From: Chrysomallon squamiferum
Lineage: Eukaryota; Mollusca; Gastropoda; Neomphalida; Peltospiridae
Direction of reading: 5' to 3'
Length of the DNA stretch: 64,000 nt
Assembly (NCBI GenBank): GCA_012295275.1
Contig: CM022679.1
Span: 16,752,342 to 16,816,341, forward strand
Part shown: in pieces, positions 29,706 to 42,847 of the stretch
Position numbering within the stretch: position 1 is the stretch's first letter
Layout: every line of letters starts with the position of its first letter
Notes under the pieces: generated by a model
The model's input: the letters and a program-made list of their open reading frames with translations, nothing else
Told to the model about the DNA's origin: nothing
Database searches by the model: none
Translations under genes and position numbers: made by a program

Positions 29706-32700
29706 CAAAAATGTTTATGTTTCTATGATTTGAAGATCAAGAATAAATGGTAGATAACTCATTTAGTTCCACTATTGTTGTTTTTAATGTTGTTTTTGTA
29801 ATTTTATTTATATATATGTAATTGCTGTTGTTGATTTTCCTTTTGAGTTCAGACTTTCTAAATGAATTATCGAATGAGAGGAACATGAAGAAACATGTCA
29901 TGTTAATAACATACATTGTTACGTCATGATGTGTCATCACATTTAAAACAGGCCACAATAATTATTCTGAAAATTTTCTTTTAATTTTGAAAAAATTAGA
30001 CTAAATATTAAAATAACGTTTTGATTTTTTTCCTTTTTATTTATTTTTTTTAATTTAATTTTTTGTTTTATTTATTTATTTTTTGTTTGTTTTTTGTTTA
30101 TTTTGTTTTGTTTTGTTTTGTAATTACTTTTTGTTGTAATATATGTGGTTTTTTCGTGTTTTGTTTTCCTTCCAACATAACAAAATTAATAAGCCTAACC
30201 CAAAACATTTCCATAACACTTGTCTTGACAAGTTTTCACAGATTACTTCATTACTCACTGATTTTTGGCAAAGCAGGGGGCACAATTCTGCATTGAATTT
30301 AATCTCACCGACTCTCGTTTGCCTAAAGACTGTAATAGCGAACGATTATTTTAAGGGCTTCAGTACGGTCGATGAACGTTCGGTAGTACATAACTTTTTA
30401 TATGTTCCAAAAGACTAGTCATAAACTAATAAATCAGTTTGATAGGCGTCATGCATTACTGATATCTTAGCCTTCGACAAAAGTTTAGAAGCAAGCTACA
30501 TCTGACTGTAGATATCACATAATATATATATTTTAATTTATATATATATATATATATATTATAATGAAAATTGAACATACGACAGGCAGATACTCTGGAG
30601 GGAACACGTGGCACACCTCCTCCCTTTTATTTTTTTTTAAATGAAACTCTAGTAATCTTGAAAGTTATATAAATCACAATGTCGGCGCAATCCTTTGTAA
30701 AATATTGGATCCACTCCTGGATACAGTTATGATGAAACTCTTTTTCTATTGACTGGTTGTGATACACGAGTTAACATTGTTTAATGAGTGCTATAAGCTA
30801 TTTATATTCTGTTTGCACGGTGTTCACAGGAAACGAGAAATGAAGACATAACCTGATGAAAAATAAAAAAACACTCTGACCACAAAACAAAATGTGTTAC
30901 TGTTTTCAAATACTAAAATACTGTAGAATTAATTTCAAAGAAGCCTTTAGTTTTCAGGATCGAAAACCTGCTTTAGGTATCTATATATTAAGTTATATCA
31001 TGTTAATCCAGTCACTGTTGTTATTTCGTATACAGTTTAATATTCTGTATACCTAAGTTTTATTTTTAATTGATAATGAATAACTTCAACAATCACGACC
31101 ACAAGAGAAACGATATCTCTGTGTAAATAAAGTGTATAGCTGCTGAGATCAATAAATAAAATAGAATAATATATAGAAGAAAAAAAAAATTAAATAATAG
31201 AAAATATTTCTACTAGTGTGATACATTTTCCTAGGGATAGCTTTATTCTAACGCGTTATAAAATCAAGTGCATTTACACTTATCTATTAAATTTATCTCA
31301 ACGTCTTTTAACAGAAACACGGAAACAAAATAGCAATAAGAACTAAAGCAAAACATTTGCCCTTCGCACAGCCACTTACATATACTCAAAAGAAAGAAAA
31401 GACACACTTATATAAATATTACTGGTCTGTCGTACAAAATACAAAATAATGCTTTAATAAGATATGTGTTTGCATTAAAAACAAAACAAACAAAACCTAA
31501 AATGATAAAATTAGGTGAAATGTGAAAGCAGTAAAGAGTTTTATAGAAAGAGCCAGTGACTGAGTGTGTTGACAGGGAGGGTGTGTCTCGCTGTACGTGT
31601 AGCTTTGTGTAGACAAAGATCAGATATCACTAACATGCTCTAGTTGGTGACTGTTATTTTGTAAAACGGACCTATGCAAGCGGTAAGGTGTACGATTAAA
31701 TAGTTCAATAGTTTCTGTTGCAATAATTTGCTGTTATTGTTGTTGTTGCGTGAGTATATGTGCGTGTATTTTAGTTGGGGAATTACAGATACTATTATAC
31801 GCCTCCTGTAATGTTAATTTTAAAATATTTTAGATGTTTGCACGTAACTATTTTGTATATGGGGGAAGTTTACGTATATTGAACATGTACCTATATGGAA
31901 CCTCTGGCATTGCTCAGCCTCTGTTTGAAATGTGTTTTGTCACAATTGTGTGATATCTTGGTCGACATCGTGCATTTTTTATATTAATGATAGCGGAAAG
32001 TCAACCGACGCGAAAAAGATGAGAAAAATCTTATTTCGTCCATGTAAACGTAACTTTATTTCTATTTTTGTAGCTGTGTTGTAGAGATGATGGGTATAGG
32101 TGCATATGTAGGGCATTACAGTTTTTTAGGTTAGTCTTTGCATATGAGGTTCTGGACAATATAACCGACAAAACTGAATTTTTGTCGATATTTTTTAACT
32201 GGTCCATAAAACTTGGAGTTTGTAAGTTTACTTTTTTTGTTTGTTTTTTAACTTTACGAGGGTTTTAGATCTTACATCTGTCAGCTACGACTAGATTGAC
32301 TGCATCTCGACTGAGCAATACAGGTCAGAAGTTAGGGAGTTCATTATACTTACACTTCCCCTAATTTGACTTGTTTGCTATAATAATGCAATTATAAGTC
32401 AAAAGATCTAAGATTTGTGATGGAAAATATTATGTAATTGTATTTATTTATATAACAATAATATGTATTATTAGAATGAAGTTTAAATTTTAAAAATGTT
32501 CTGCTTTGATTAACAAATAAAATATTTCGAGTTTTAACAATACGTTACGATATGTTTTCATTACCGTTTATACATTCATTTGCACAATAAAAACAAATTA
32601 AATTCATAGAAAATTTGTTTACAGTAGATTTTGGTTTGTGGTATGTAATTATAAAATTATAATTAGAATATATAATACAAACAAATAGATAATATTAAAA

Positions 32701-33111
32701 AAATAATTTAAACAAATATAAAATTGTGCAGTTGTAATAAATGAAATGTTAGTTTTGAATAACTATTCTGAATATATAAGTTTACAAATGGGTAATCCTA
32801 TTGAAAATACACATAATCTGAGCTTGCATTCAGATTACTTTTCCTGTCAAACAGTTCATTATACCGCCCATCGGTTCTTCATTGATAAATAACCTTGTAA
32901 GAGAAATTGAAAGTGTTTGTGGAAGTTGCGTTTCGGACTCTCCCTAATTTTATATCGTTTGTGTAAAACGAGAAATGAATTAGAGCATTTCCGGAACTTA
33001 ATGCAATTAAAGTGGTGAAAAAAAAAAAAAAAAAAAAAAAAGGATACAGGATTCGTCAGTAATATAATATTCTAAATTCTTAATGTTTTTAATGTACCGT
33101 TTCAGGCTGCA

Positions 33112-34334
33112 ATGCGACCAAATATTAAAACATTTTTAAGAGTCTGCACTTTATGTTTGATAACTCTGTTGTGTTTTTCGTGGTACTTGTTATTTTCTAA
33201 AGACAGACACGGAATTCTGTCAAGAACATTGATTTCAAATAAGCAGGATTCCAGAGAAGAAAATGATGGAGAAATGACTAACTTTATCACTAAACGCAAG
33301 TTAACACAGAAGCGAGGAACTTACAAAAACATGGACGTAGAAATCAGTTAGCAAAAATAAAAGAAGATAATAAAGTGAATATTAAAAGTGTTCAAGCGAA
33401 TTTTAAACACGTTACAAATAAAAATTACAACAGAAAGAAATATTTGATTTATCTCTGCAAACGCAGTTCTTCTTGCAGCGGATGGGCTGATCGTCAGAGA
33501 GCGATCATTTCAGCTTTCTTGTTAGCCGAAAGATCAAACAGAACATTTGGAATAATTCTAACAAGCCCTTGTGATTTTATAAAGTTTTATATTCCAAACA
33601 AGTATAATTGGGCTGTAAATGAAAGTGATTTGACTAATATGACTATCGCCTATACAACAGATATATTCTTACGTAACATAGCTTCGTTGGATTTCAACAA
33701 ACAATATCCAGAGGATCTTATCTATCTTCGAACTCACCGCGACTTGTTTCAGCGAATCCGAGACAATTTCCATTTACCTAAACCTACACCTCGATGGGCT
33801 AAATTTAATAAACCTGATTCTTTTAGAAATGGCTGGAATCTGTTAATGAAACGGTCCCATCAATTTGACAGAAAATTCAGAAATATCACCTCAGGATTGA
33901 CAGAAAATGATAAAATGATATGTGCTCACGTGCGCCTTCGAAAAAATCCAACTATACCTATGGATGGTAAAAGCATCAATTCGTTAGACAGCGTGGGAAA
34001 ACTTTGGATATTTTTGGATATTCACTATCCTAACGCCAGTCGAATTTTCGTGGCTACTGATTCCACAGACGTCAGAATGTGGGCCAGACGACACTTCAAA
34101 GAGCGGGAAATAGACACAGGACAAACTATTCTGCACGTAGAAAAGCAGAAACGACTGAAAACCGCATGTGAAGGTTTTGAAAGCGTTCTGTTGGATCAGG
34201 CTGTTCTGGCTCAGTGCAGTGTGTTAGTCTGTTCCAACAGCAACCTGTGCAAACAAGCTGCTTACATCGGAGGGTTAAGAAAAAACGTGTTTATGTTTAA
34301 CAATGGAAAAGTGTATCCTTTTCAGATCAAGTGA
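33112..34334 (+). pseudogene. GT-B fucosyltransferase-like type II membrane protein, frameshifted in the stem
   Basis: A TTTCAG acceptor (ending 33105) precedes an ATG at 33112. The first frame gives a short cytosolic tail, a membrane anchor (about residues 9-28, FLRVCTLCLITLLCFSWYLL) and the start of a hydrophilic stem, then stops at 33351. The rest is in another frame, open from 33294 and ending at 34334. It contains a GWADRQRAIISAFLLAERSN nucleotide-sugar motif, PCDFIKFYIPNKYNW, ICAHVRLRKNP, IFVATDST and a Cys-rich CSVLVCSNSNLCKQA end. This order fits the fucosyltransferase superfamily with FUT8, NodZ and protein O-fucosyltransferases, so a Golgi lumenal enzyme is inferred. A one-base loss between 33294 and 33351 explains the break; an A5 run at 33325-33329 is a suspect. 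It may be a sequencing error in a live gene, as the catalytic part is intact. Confidence 0.6.
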
Positions 34335-34559
34335 TAAACCTTTCAACAAAATAATCTAAAATTAAATTTTGAAAATGTCTAAGCTGACTTTTAAACGAAA
34401 GCCACTATAACGAATATAAAATTCTCGTTGGATATTATTTGAATTTCTAAGTAGCATCAACTACATTATCACCATGTAAAAGCTTTCAGTAAATAGCATA
34501 TATTTCTTATTGATCAACTGCATCAACACATTAAGAGTACATACATTGTTATTGGTTGC

Positions 34560-34623
34560 AGTATATGTATGCATACATACATACATAGACACATATAGAC
34601 ACTGTGTGTGTCTGTATATATGA

Positions 34624-34660
<37 letters not shown>

Positions 34661-34745
34661 AACACACACATATTATATATACATATATATACACACACAT
34701 AAATATATACGTGCATACACACACACACAAACACACATATGTAGA
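34560..34745. repeat. Microsatellite cluster downstream of the glycosyltransferase-like gene
   Basis: CATA, GT, (TA)n at about 34625-34652 and CA repeats follow one another over 185 bp. Confidence 0.85.
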
Positions 34746-34999
34746 TATGATATAGGTATCAGGGTGCAAAGCAGTGCTTTATATTTACTCTCCAACTAGC
34801 CAACTGTAGATTGATACTCGCCAGGCAACATATGAAACAATAATTAAAGAACTTTAAACACCAACCTGTGTTGTTTATTTTACTCAAGGGATGTTCAAAA
34901 TGCAGTCACCAGCAGTGAAGAAAATATTCAAATTATTAATGTTTAATATATAGTTTGCTATTAAAATTCTTTCCTACAAATATAACAGTTTCTTCAGTA

Positions 35000-36250
35000 G
35001 AATATTATAAGTATAATCTACTAGTGGGCAAGATGATTACTCTGAGACAATGTTCTGTGGCCATTCACTTTGAACTAAACACCGTGTTGGTTTTCTGGAA
35101 CCAGAAGACAGCCAGTTCGTCATACAATTACCAGGATCAAACTGAGCAAGTTCGGGTCCCTCAGATGAGATGAGAATGAAGTCTGGTAACCTCTCTACAG
35201 ACAAGCTATTTCTGACATCACACTTGATCCGTTTTCGAGTGGAAAATGCTCTTTCACACTCAACTGAACTAATGGGCAGAACTAACATTATCTCAACTAG
35301 ATGAAGCACATTTCTGAAGTCATCTTTGGAAGGTTCTTTCCTCAGTAGCAGCTACCACAGATCAGAAGAGGCTGTATTCTTAAACCTGTAATTCTTTAGC
35401 AGTTATCTCAGGTTTTTCCAACAGCTTGTGATGTGTCTTCGTATTCCATTATGTCTCCCTTCATCTCAATCCCCTGAAATGTACAGAATTCAGTTATTTG
35501 TCTTCTGACCTTCCATACACATCAGAAACTCTTCCTGGAGCAATCAGAAATGGGTGCACCCCTTCACCTTCATGCTGCTTATGATTTCCATACAATCCCA
35601 AATGGCTGATACTAAAGTGGGTTCTAGACTGAATCTTGAGACTCAACAAAGCTTAAACTTGTCATGTTTTTTAACTGTTACCTCTGTTTAATGGCAGTGT
35701 TTTTAATGGTAGCTGCTAAACTTTCCATACAAGTGTATGCTGCTGCATAGTATCGAAAGTCAGATGATAAATCTCCACTCTTCTTCCCCCCGAGAAAGAC
35801 TCTCTATTCTCTGTCTAGATGATTGACCCACATTGTTCCCTTCACTGGTGTTGGATTGTATATCATAGCTTCCAACTCCTACCCAATCATTTTGAGTTCC
35901 CTTTTGCTCTCAGGGCTGAAACAAGTCTTTCATATCAACTGGAAATAATTTGAAACTGCTAGAACCATACGACTCTTTTTGAGTACTATTCCTGCCATGT
36001 AACATTTAGCTCAACAACAGGAGCAAACAAACTGGTTATGAAGTTGCAACTAGCAAAATCCGTTATGTGATGTGGCTTTCCGATTGTCGTTAATAAAACA
36101 TTCGGAACAACTTGACTGTCAAGTTGGCCAAAGTGCTCCAAATATGTTATCAGAATACTTCAAATGACTTCGTCGGTCTTTCTCAAACAGTACAAAATAT
36201 GAAAGTATGTTTACAATTTCGATCATCAATATACATGTTGTCTGATACAG
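35000..36250 (-). pseudogene. Decayed hAT-superfamily transposase
   Basis: On the minus strand 35037-35309 reads the hAT C-terminal dimerisation motif (LPISSVECERAFSTRKRIKC, then RNSLSVERLPDFILIS). Upstream to about 36250 the same strand has short coding-like pieces with stops and frame changes (for example DDFRNVLHLVEIM leading into the motif, and ITDFASCNFITSLFAPVVE near 36000-36070). The ZNF862-like group of hAT proteins is the nearest type I recognise. No TIRs or 8-bp target duplication were found. Confidence 0.6.
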
Positions 36251-37072
36251 TAAACGAAAATATGTTTCATTCAAGAAAATAATAATTTAGTTGCCAAAAA
36301 ACTGGTTTTTGCTATTTTAAATCACCATAACATAATTCTATTTGCAGTATTACACCCTCAATATATACATATATATATATATATATGCACACACACAAGG
36401 TTTTTCTTTTGCCAACTTAATACATGTGTATATAACCACATACTCAGAATGATGCAAAAGAAAAAACATTCCATCAATATATTTCAGAAAAACAACTTAC
36501 ATGTGTCCAAATAAAAACTCAGCCCGTTAGGTCTATAAACAATTTGAAGTACTGATCCACCTATCTACATTATGTTGGGCTTAAGTCCACAGTTAAAGAG
36601 AATAGCTGTCGAGAAACCAATTATTTTTACATCCTTTCATTTGTTTTCTTTTTAAATAAATCTGTCAAAGAAATATTTAACAATAAAAAGCAATGGACAA
36701 GAATGGGATCAAACAGCTATATATAACTTAAACAGGACTACCACATACACTATTTTGGAATTTTATCACATCACTGCAAATTATTATCAGTCATTAGGTA
36801 TATGATATTTTTTACAATTGTAGCTTTTTGTGTCCAAGTTGTGATAAACTGATTTAAACCATCAGGTATTATTCATGCATGCATTTTTACATATTAACCA
36901 ATACTAGAAAATTACATCAACACTAACTTTAACAAAATAAAAATGACAAATCCAGAATAAAATATGAACTAAACAAACATTCATTATTTTTTTTTCATTT
37001 ATTTCCCAGATTTAATGTTTTTGGAAAACACTGGCTTTTTTTTTCTTCACATTTGTCCATGTGTTAATAAGT

Positions 37073-40000
37073 CTATTTTGCAGCCATCGACACCTGCCAG
37101 ACTCTAATCAGATTGTCACTGTATCCAGCAAACAAAGTCTGACCGTCAGAGGACCAGGCAAGCGAGAGACACTGTGGTGGTTCTCGGCCACTTCCAGCAG
37201 TTGACAGCACGTCAGGTTTAAGTTCATCCACGATAATCTTGCCTTCCAAATCCTGAAATAGTTTTAAAAAAGATATGCAGATGATTACAATCATCTAGCA
37301 ATTTAACTCAGAACCAAATACATACACTGTACATATCTAGATCAACAGAATGCTAATTTTAACATGTACTTTTAGCCAGAAAATAATACTAGTCTACTGC
37401 TTGAAAAGTTAAATAAAAAACCATGTTAAAAAAAAACCCATAAAAATAATTAAAAAAAAAAATCAACTTAAAATTATGTACCCAGATCTTGATGCTAGGT
37501 CCGGTAGCAGCACAAAGCCAGTATCTGTTAGGACTGAAAGTCATTGCGTTAATGTAGTCACCACCATCCAATGTGTACAAATGCTTGCCTTCATTCAAAT
37601 CCCATAACATGGCCTGACCATCCTAGAAATAATACATTTCCATATAAACATTTTACACTGTAAAGGAAACAAAATGTAATATATATTTCAAAATATAACT
37701 TTTGTAATTTAACAAACTGTAATCAGACCAGAGATGAAGTTTTATCTTCAAGAAATTACTTCTCTAGTCTGTTTATTTGATATAGCACCAATGTGAAAGA
37801 ATTATGCTCAGTAAATGAACATTATCTGCAGAAAGGTGCATGTACTATACTCCTCAAGTTATGTCTAGTAACAAACGCAAATGTTCTTTAAAGAAAAGAA
37901 TTTAAAACAAAAATTCTAAGATAAAATGAAATAAGAGTAAAATAATACTATTAACTTGGTACCTCTGGCCAAAATAAAATGATATTTGTTTCAAATACAG
38001 TGACAACAAAACAGTAAATTGTATCTCCAAAATACACCTAATTTCTTCAAATCTTTACTAGTGTGCTTGATCAAGATAATTTCTGTGCTTATTATTGAGT
38101 AATTTAAATATGTTAACATTAATGTAGGGATTATAAGGAAAATTTCTGATGTTTATTTAAAGCTGGCTAGGCCTTGTCTTTTTATCTTACCTTTCCACCA
38201 GAGGCACACAGTGAGCCGTCAGGTGACACAGTAACACAGTTGAGGAACTGGGTGTGTCCATAGTGATTTGTCTTCAGCTTGCAGTTTGTCAGATTCCACA
38301 CCTGAAATTTAACCATTACTGAGCACTGTGATAATCAACATATAAATATTTAACCAAGCTTTGCAGAAAACAAAAATTAACAAGTAAAATATATAACATG
38401 TAATCAAGTTAGGAGACACTGAAATTAACTATTTTCAATGGCTAAGACCTGATATTTTATAAGCATTTTTGTCACATTAAATATTATTTTAAAATATCAA
38501 ATGCAGAGATCCCTTTCAAAAAGAAAGAAAGAAAAAAATAAAACAGTATTCAGTATTATTGAATAGAATTATTGCTATCATAAATTTGTAAACACTAAGT
38601 TGACTAACCTGAAATATTCCACATTCATTTATTATTTAAAATTTTCGCACCAATCAGCCTACAAACATTTAGTTAATTTTCAATGTCTTTTCTAATAGTG
38701 GTATATAAAAACTGATGTCATCAAGTTGGGTGACAATGAAACCGATAATCTGTTTTCAATGCCTAAGGTTTGGTATTTTTTTAGGCCCCTTTGTCATTTA
38801 AAAATTGTTTCAAAATCTTAACTGTGGAGAGGTGTCTGTTAAATATACTTTTACTTTTGATTACTACTTTGTATTATCAGAACTGCCTTTAATTTTCTAA
38901 TAATTACTGAACATTAATAAGAAAAATAATACCGGAAGGAATGAAAATTTTATAACAGTATCATTCCTCTTCAAATGAAATCCATAGATTCAATCATGTT
39001 CCAGTCAGACAATAGTAAATTGATAAAACCATACACAGCATTAGTTAAACATTGTGAGATTTCTGCCAAAGTTTCATAACATGGCTTCAGCGACTCTTAA
39101 AATGCTGTATCTACTCAGTCTGTTAATGAATTTGTCAAATAAAAATTACAATCTTACAAATAGAACTTTCATTGAATTGCTGCAAATAACTCTTCAAAAT
39201 TCAATCAGGGAACAATATGCAATATTCATTACTAATTGAAAATAAGGTATTATAACTTGTTTCACAATTTCAAAAATGTTGTTTTCTGTATTGTTATAAA
39301 GTTCATTGTTACCTATAACCAACAGTTAGGGACACCAGCCAAAGACCTGATTTTAATATTGCACCCCGTCAGCATTAAGAAACAATGCAAACTTGAAAAT
39401 ATGACAGTCTTGTCCAAACAATAGAATCCATACATATAACAAAAATACTTTAAGATAACATTATTTACAATTTATCTGTATTGCAACAAATAATTTATTA
39501 TCTAATTAACTGAGCACATTGAAATCAATCTTCATACATTTATTTAAAAATTATAAAATATATTGTATTTTATATAGAAAATTCAAAACAAAATTCAACA
39601 ACCTATTATTCCACATTTATGTAACTTATACAAAAGATCCACAAAAATTAAAGAATAAGCGTTCCAATAAAACCAAACATATATTGTAAATATTACTAAT
39701 GATTATTAGATACTGTCAAAAAAAATGCAAACTATAAAATACTGATATATTAAAGAATATTAAAAGATATATTAAAATTAAAATAAAATGTTTTCTCGAA
39801 ATTGTTATCAAGCTGAGTGACTGTATAACCAACAGTTAGGGTCACCAGCCAAAGACCTGATTTTAATATTGCACCCCGTTGGAATTCAGCATTCATAAAC
39901 AATGCAAACTCGAAAAAGGTGCTCCAGAATCATGGTAAGACCTTTCAAAACAAAAATATTAAATGTATCTGCAATTTAATAATTTATAAAAGGAAAATTT

Positions 40001-42781
40001 TAACCAAAGATTTTTTACACATTTAGAAATTTCAATTTCAAATGAATGTGAAAACATTAGATTATAATATATTTGTGCAAAGCCATGAATAACAAGGAAT
40101 CTCATCAGCTGTATGTTGGAGAGAAAAACTCACCTTTACTACTTTATCCCATCCAGCAGAAACAATGATAGGATTGGAAGAGTTGGGTGAGAAACGCACA
40201 CATGAAACCCAGTCCTTATGGCTGTCTTCCTACAAGAAAAACACTTAGTGTAATAAAAGAGCTGGCAATCTTTTCACTGATTTGCATTATGAACAGAAAA
40301 CAAAAATTCTGACATTTTTTAATAGTATCAATATCAAATGTTTTATCTTCAAGATCACTTAAAAGATTTTTCAAATTAGTTTTTAGCTTTTTGTTTTTGA
40401 TGTTATTTCTTCCACTTTAGATAATTATTAAATAAAACAGATTTTGTAAAAATAATTTGTCATCAAGTTAGGTGACACTGAAACTAAAAATTAAGTTTTC
40501 AGTGCCTAAGTCTTGATATTTTTATTTAGGCATCTTTGTCACAGTAATACATTATTATAAATAAATGTCAACTGCGGAGAGGTGCCGTTGAGTGTTGACC
40601 AATTCCTGAGATAAATTTTGAAATAACAAAAAATAAGATTAATCATCAAAGGTATCTCTAATAAGCATGTGATTTATAATGCAAATTTAAAAACAAATGA
40701 ACAGAATCAAAAGTATTGGAAAAAGACAGTTATCTGCAAACTACTGATTTATTTGTAAAGAATATTCTTTTTCAAAAACACTGTAAATGGCCACAATTAT
40801 AATGTGTTGGGCACTACAGTAGGCAGAAAAAAAGATAATTATATCAGTATGCACCTGGATTGTGTATTTGCACACTCCTAAAGTATTCCAAAGTTTGACA
40901 GTCTTGTCTCGGGAAGCAGAAACAATCTGTCTGTTGTCTGCAGAAAATGCAACACTCATGACATCTTTTTCATGGCCAACAAATCTCTTAGTTGTTTTCC
41001 CTCTGAAGACAAAATTTCAATAAAATAACTTAATTCTGCATGACTAGTTATACGAGGGAAAAATAAATAAATAGGTATTCACTGTAACTTTCTATAGCCA
41101 AATTGTTTCAATTAGTAAACAATAAAATTTATTAACACATTCGGTGGTGGTGTTTTGGGGATTTTCATAATTGAAATAAATTTCTGCTTGTACTTGCCAT
41201 AATATTCTGAATGCCAGGGAAGCCTGCAGTAGATCAATAACTGCCTACGTCAGTAAGTCACATCACTAATGCGCAGCAATTTTAAAACACAGATCACTGT
41301 CATTCAGCACCCTATCGTATACATACTGTGTTGCAGAGATCTCTGTCATTCAGCACCGAAGGTGTTAATAAAGTAAAAGCTATTTATTTACTTGTAATTC
41401 AGATATGCACTTCTGTCTAAAAACATTTTCTATGTCACATTACTAATGTTAAGCAGTATGTTATACAATATTTCAATTACTTACTCCACCAAGTCCCATA
41501 GACGCAGTGTTTTGTCCCAGGAAGAAGACAGAGCAAACTGTCCATCAGAGGACAGGACAACATCACTTACAAAATGTCCATGGCCATGCAGAGATTTGAA
41601 CGGAATACCATAGTTAGTCTCATCTCTGGTCAGCTTCCATAAGATCAAATTTTTATCTACAGGAAGAAGAAGAAAAAAAAAAGTCTATTGCTGATAAATG
41701 CCAAAAGAAATATTAAAGACCATAAATCTCATACAACAGATTCTACTGGCTAAGTGATAAAACAGCTTGTACCTAAGAAAACATGCATCCAGTTTTAAGA
41801 TAATTCATGTCACAAGATACCAACATGCATGCATGCATTTCATCCTCTCTTCTCCAACTCCTTTTCATATTTGTTTTGAATTCTTTCTTTTTTTTTCCAT
41901 TGTTTGGTTTTGGCAGAATAGGCACTTTGCCTAGAATCCAATAAAAAATATCTTTACAAATTTGTATTTGCCAATGTCAGAAATAAAAACCAAAATAACC
42001 ATGGGTTTTCCCTTGGAAAATAATTAGAAAATTCAATCACATTCTGGAATCAACAGCTATATTATAGCTATATTATCAGCAAAGTGCAATCTTCAAAAAT
42101 TCCTGTCTGATGGACCATTTGAAAAATCTTTTTAAAGAAACTTAGTTTCATGCAGGTACTGGCAGGCAAATTTTTTCTGACTTTAATTTCACATTATATG
42201 CAAAAAAATTAGCACATAATGAAAGCTGTAGCAAAAAGAATGAGAAAACACAAAAAATTATGATTGACTATCTCCAGTAGTTCAGACAATGTATGCAGAT
42301 CAGTATGACAGGTATTTGGTTGGTTTTCAGCACTATTTTGGCTAATCAGCAGAAAGGGCTACATTGGCCAACTGTAATTTGAAAAGTAATTGACTCAAAA
42401 GACTGAAAATCAACAAGATTGATGGGACCAACTTGCTAAATGAGCTCAATTTGTTTCAGCCCTGTATGTTTGTATGTGTGTTCACAATAACATGATAAAC
42501 ATGCCGAAATCTTCAAAATGACACCAGCAGAATGGTTAAAAGTGCAAATAGACACTGTGGTTTAGTTTTTGTCTTATTTGACAAATTCAACCTGTGTTGT
42601 GAACATTTTATCAAGATCTTTCAAATGACATACTTGAATCTAACATTTTTAATAAGCTAGCAAGCCCATAAAAAAAAATTACCTTTTCAATTTATATAGA
42701 CTTGACACTTAAACTTTATTTACATAAGCAGGTTGAAATTTTACTGTTAAATATTTAGTATTAATAAGTTAAGATACTATG

Positions 42782-42847
<66 letters not shown>

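Larger units (their letters stand above)
24340..33100. other. Gene-free region upstream of the glycosyltransferase-like gene
   Basis: No coding region is supported. It holds (AAT)n near 25478, mixed TTA/TTG repeats at about 25970-26070, ATA/GAT repeats near 29094-29152 and (TA)n near 30538. The rightmost part must contain the 5' UTR exon of the gene starting at 33112, but I could not place it. Confidence 0.5.

Noticed and set aside
38396-40586. C/D box snoRNAs in RACK1 introns, as in vertebrates
   Set aside because: TGATGA- and CTGA-like strings occur, but not with terminal stems or C/D spacing on the RACK1 strand. The H/ACA layout explains the conserved parts better.
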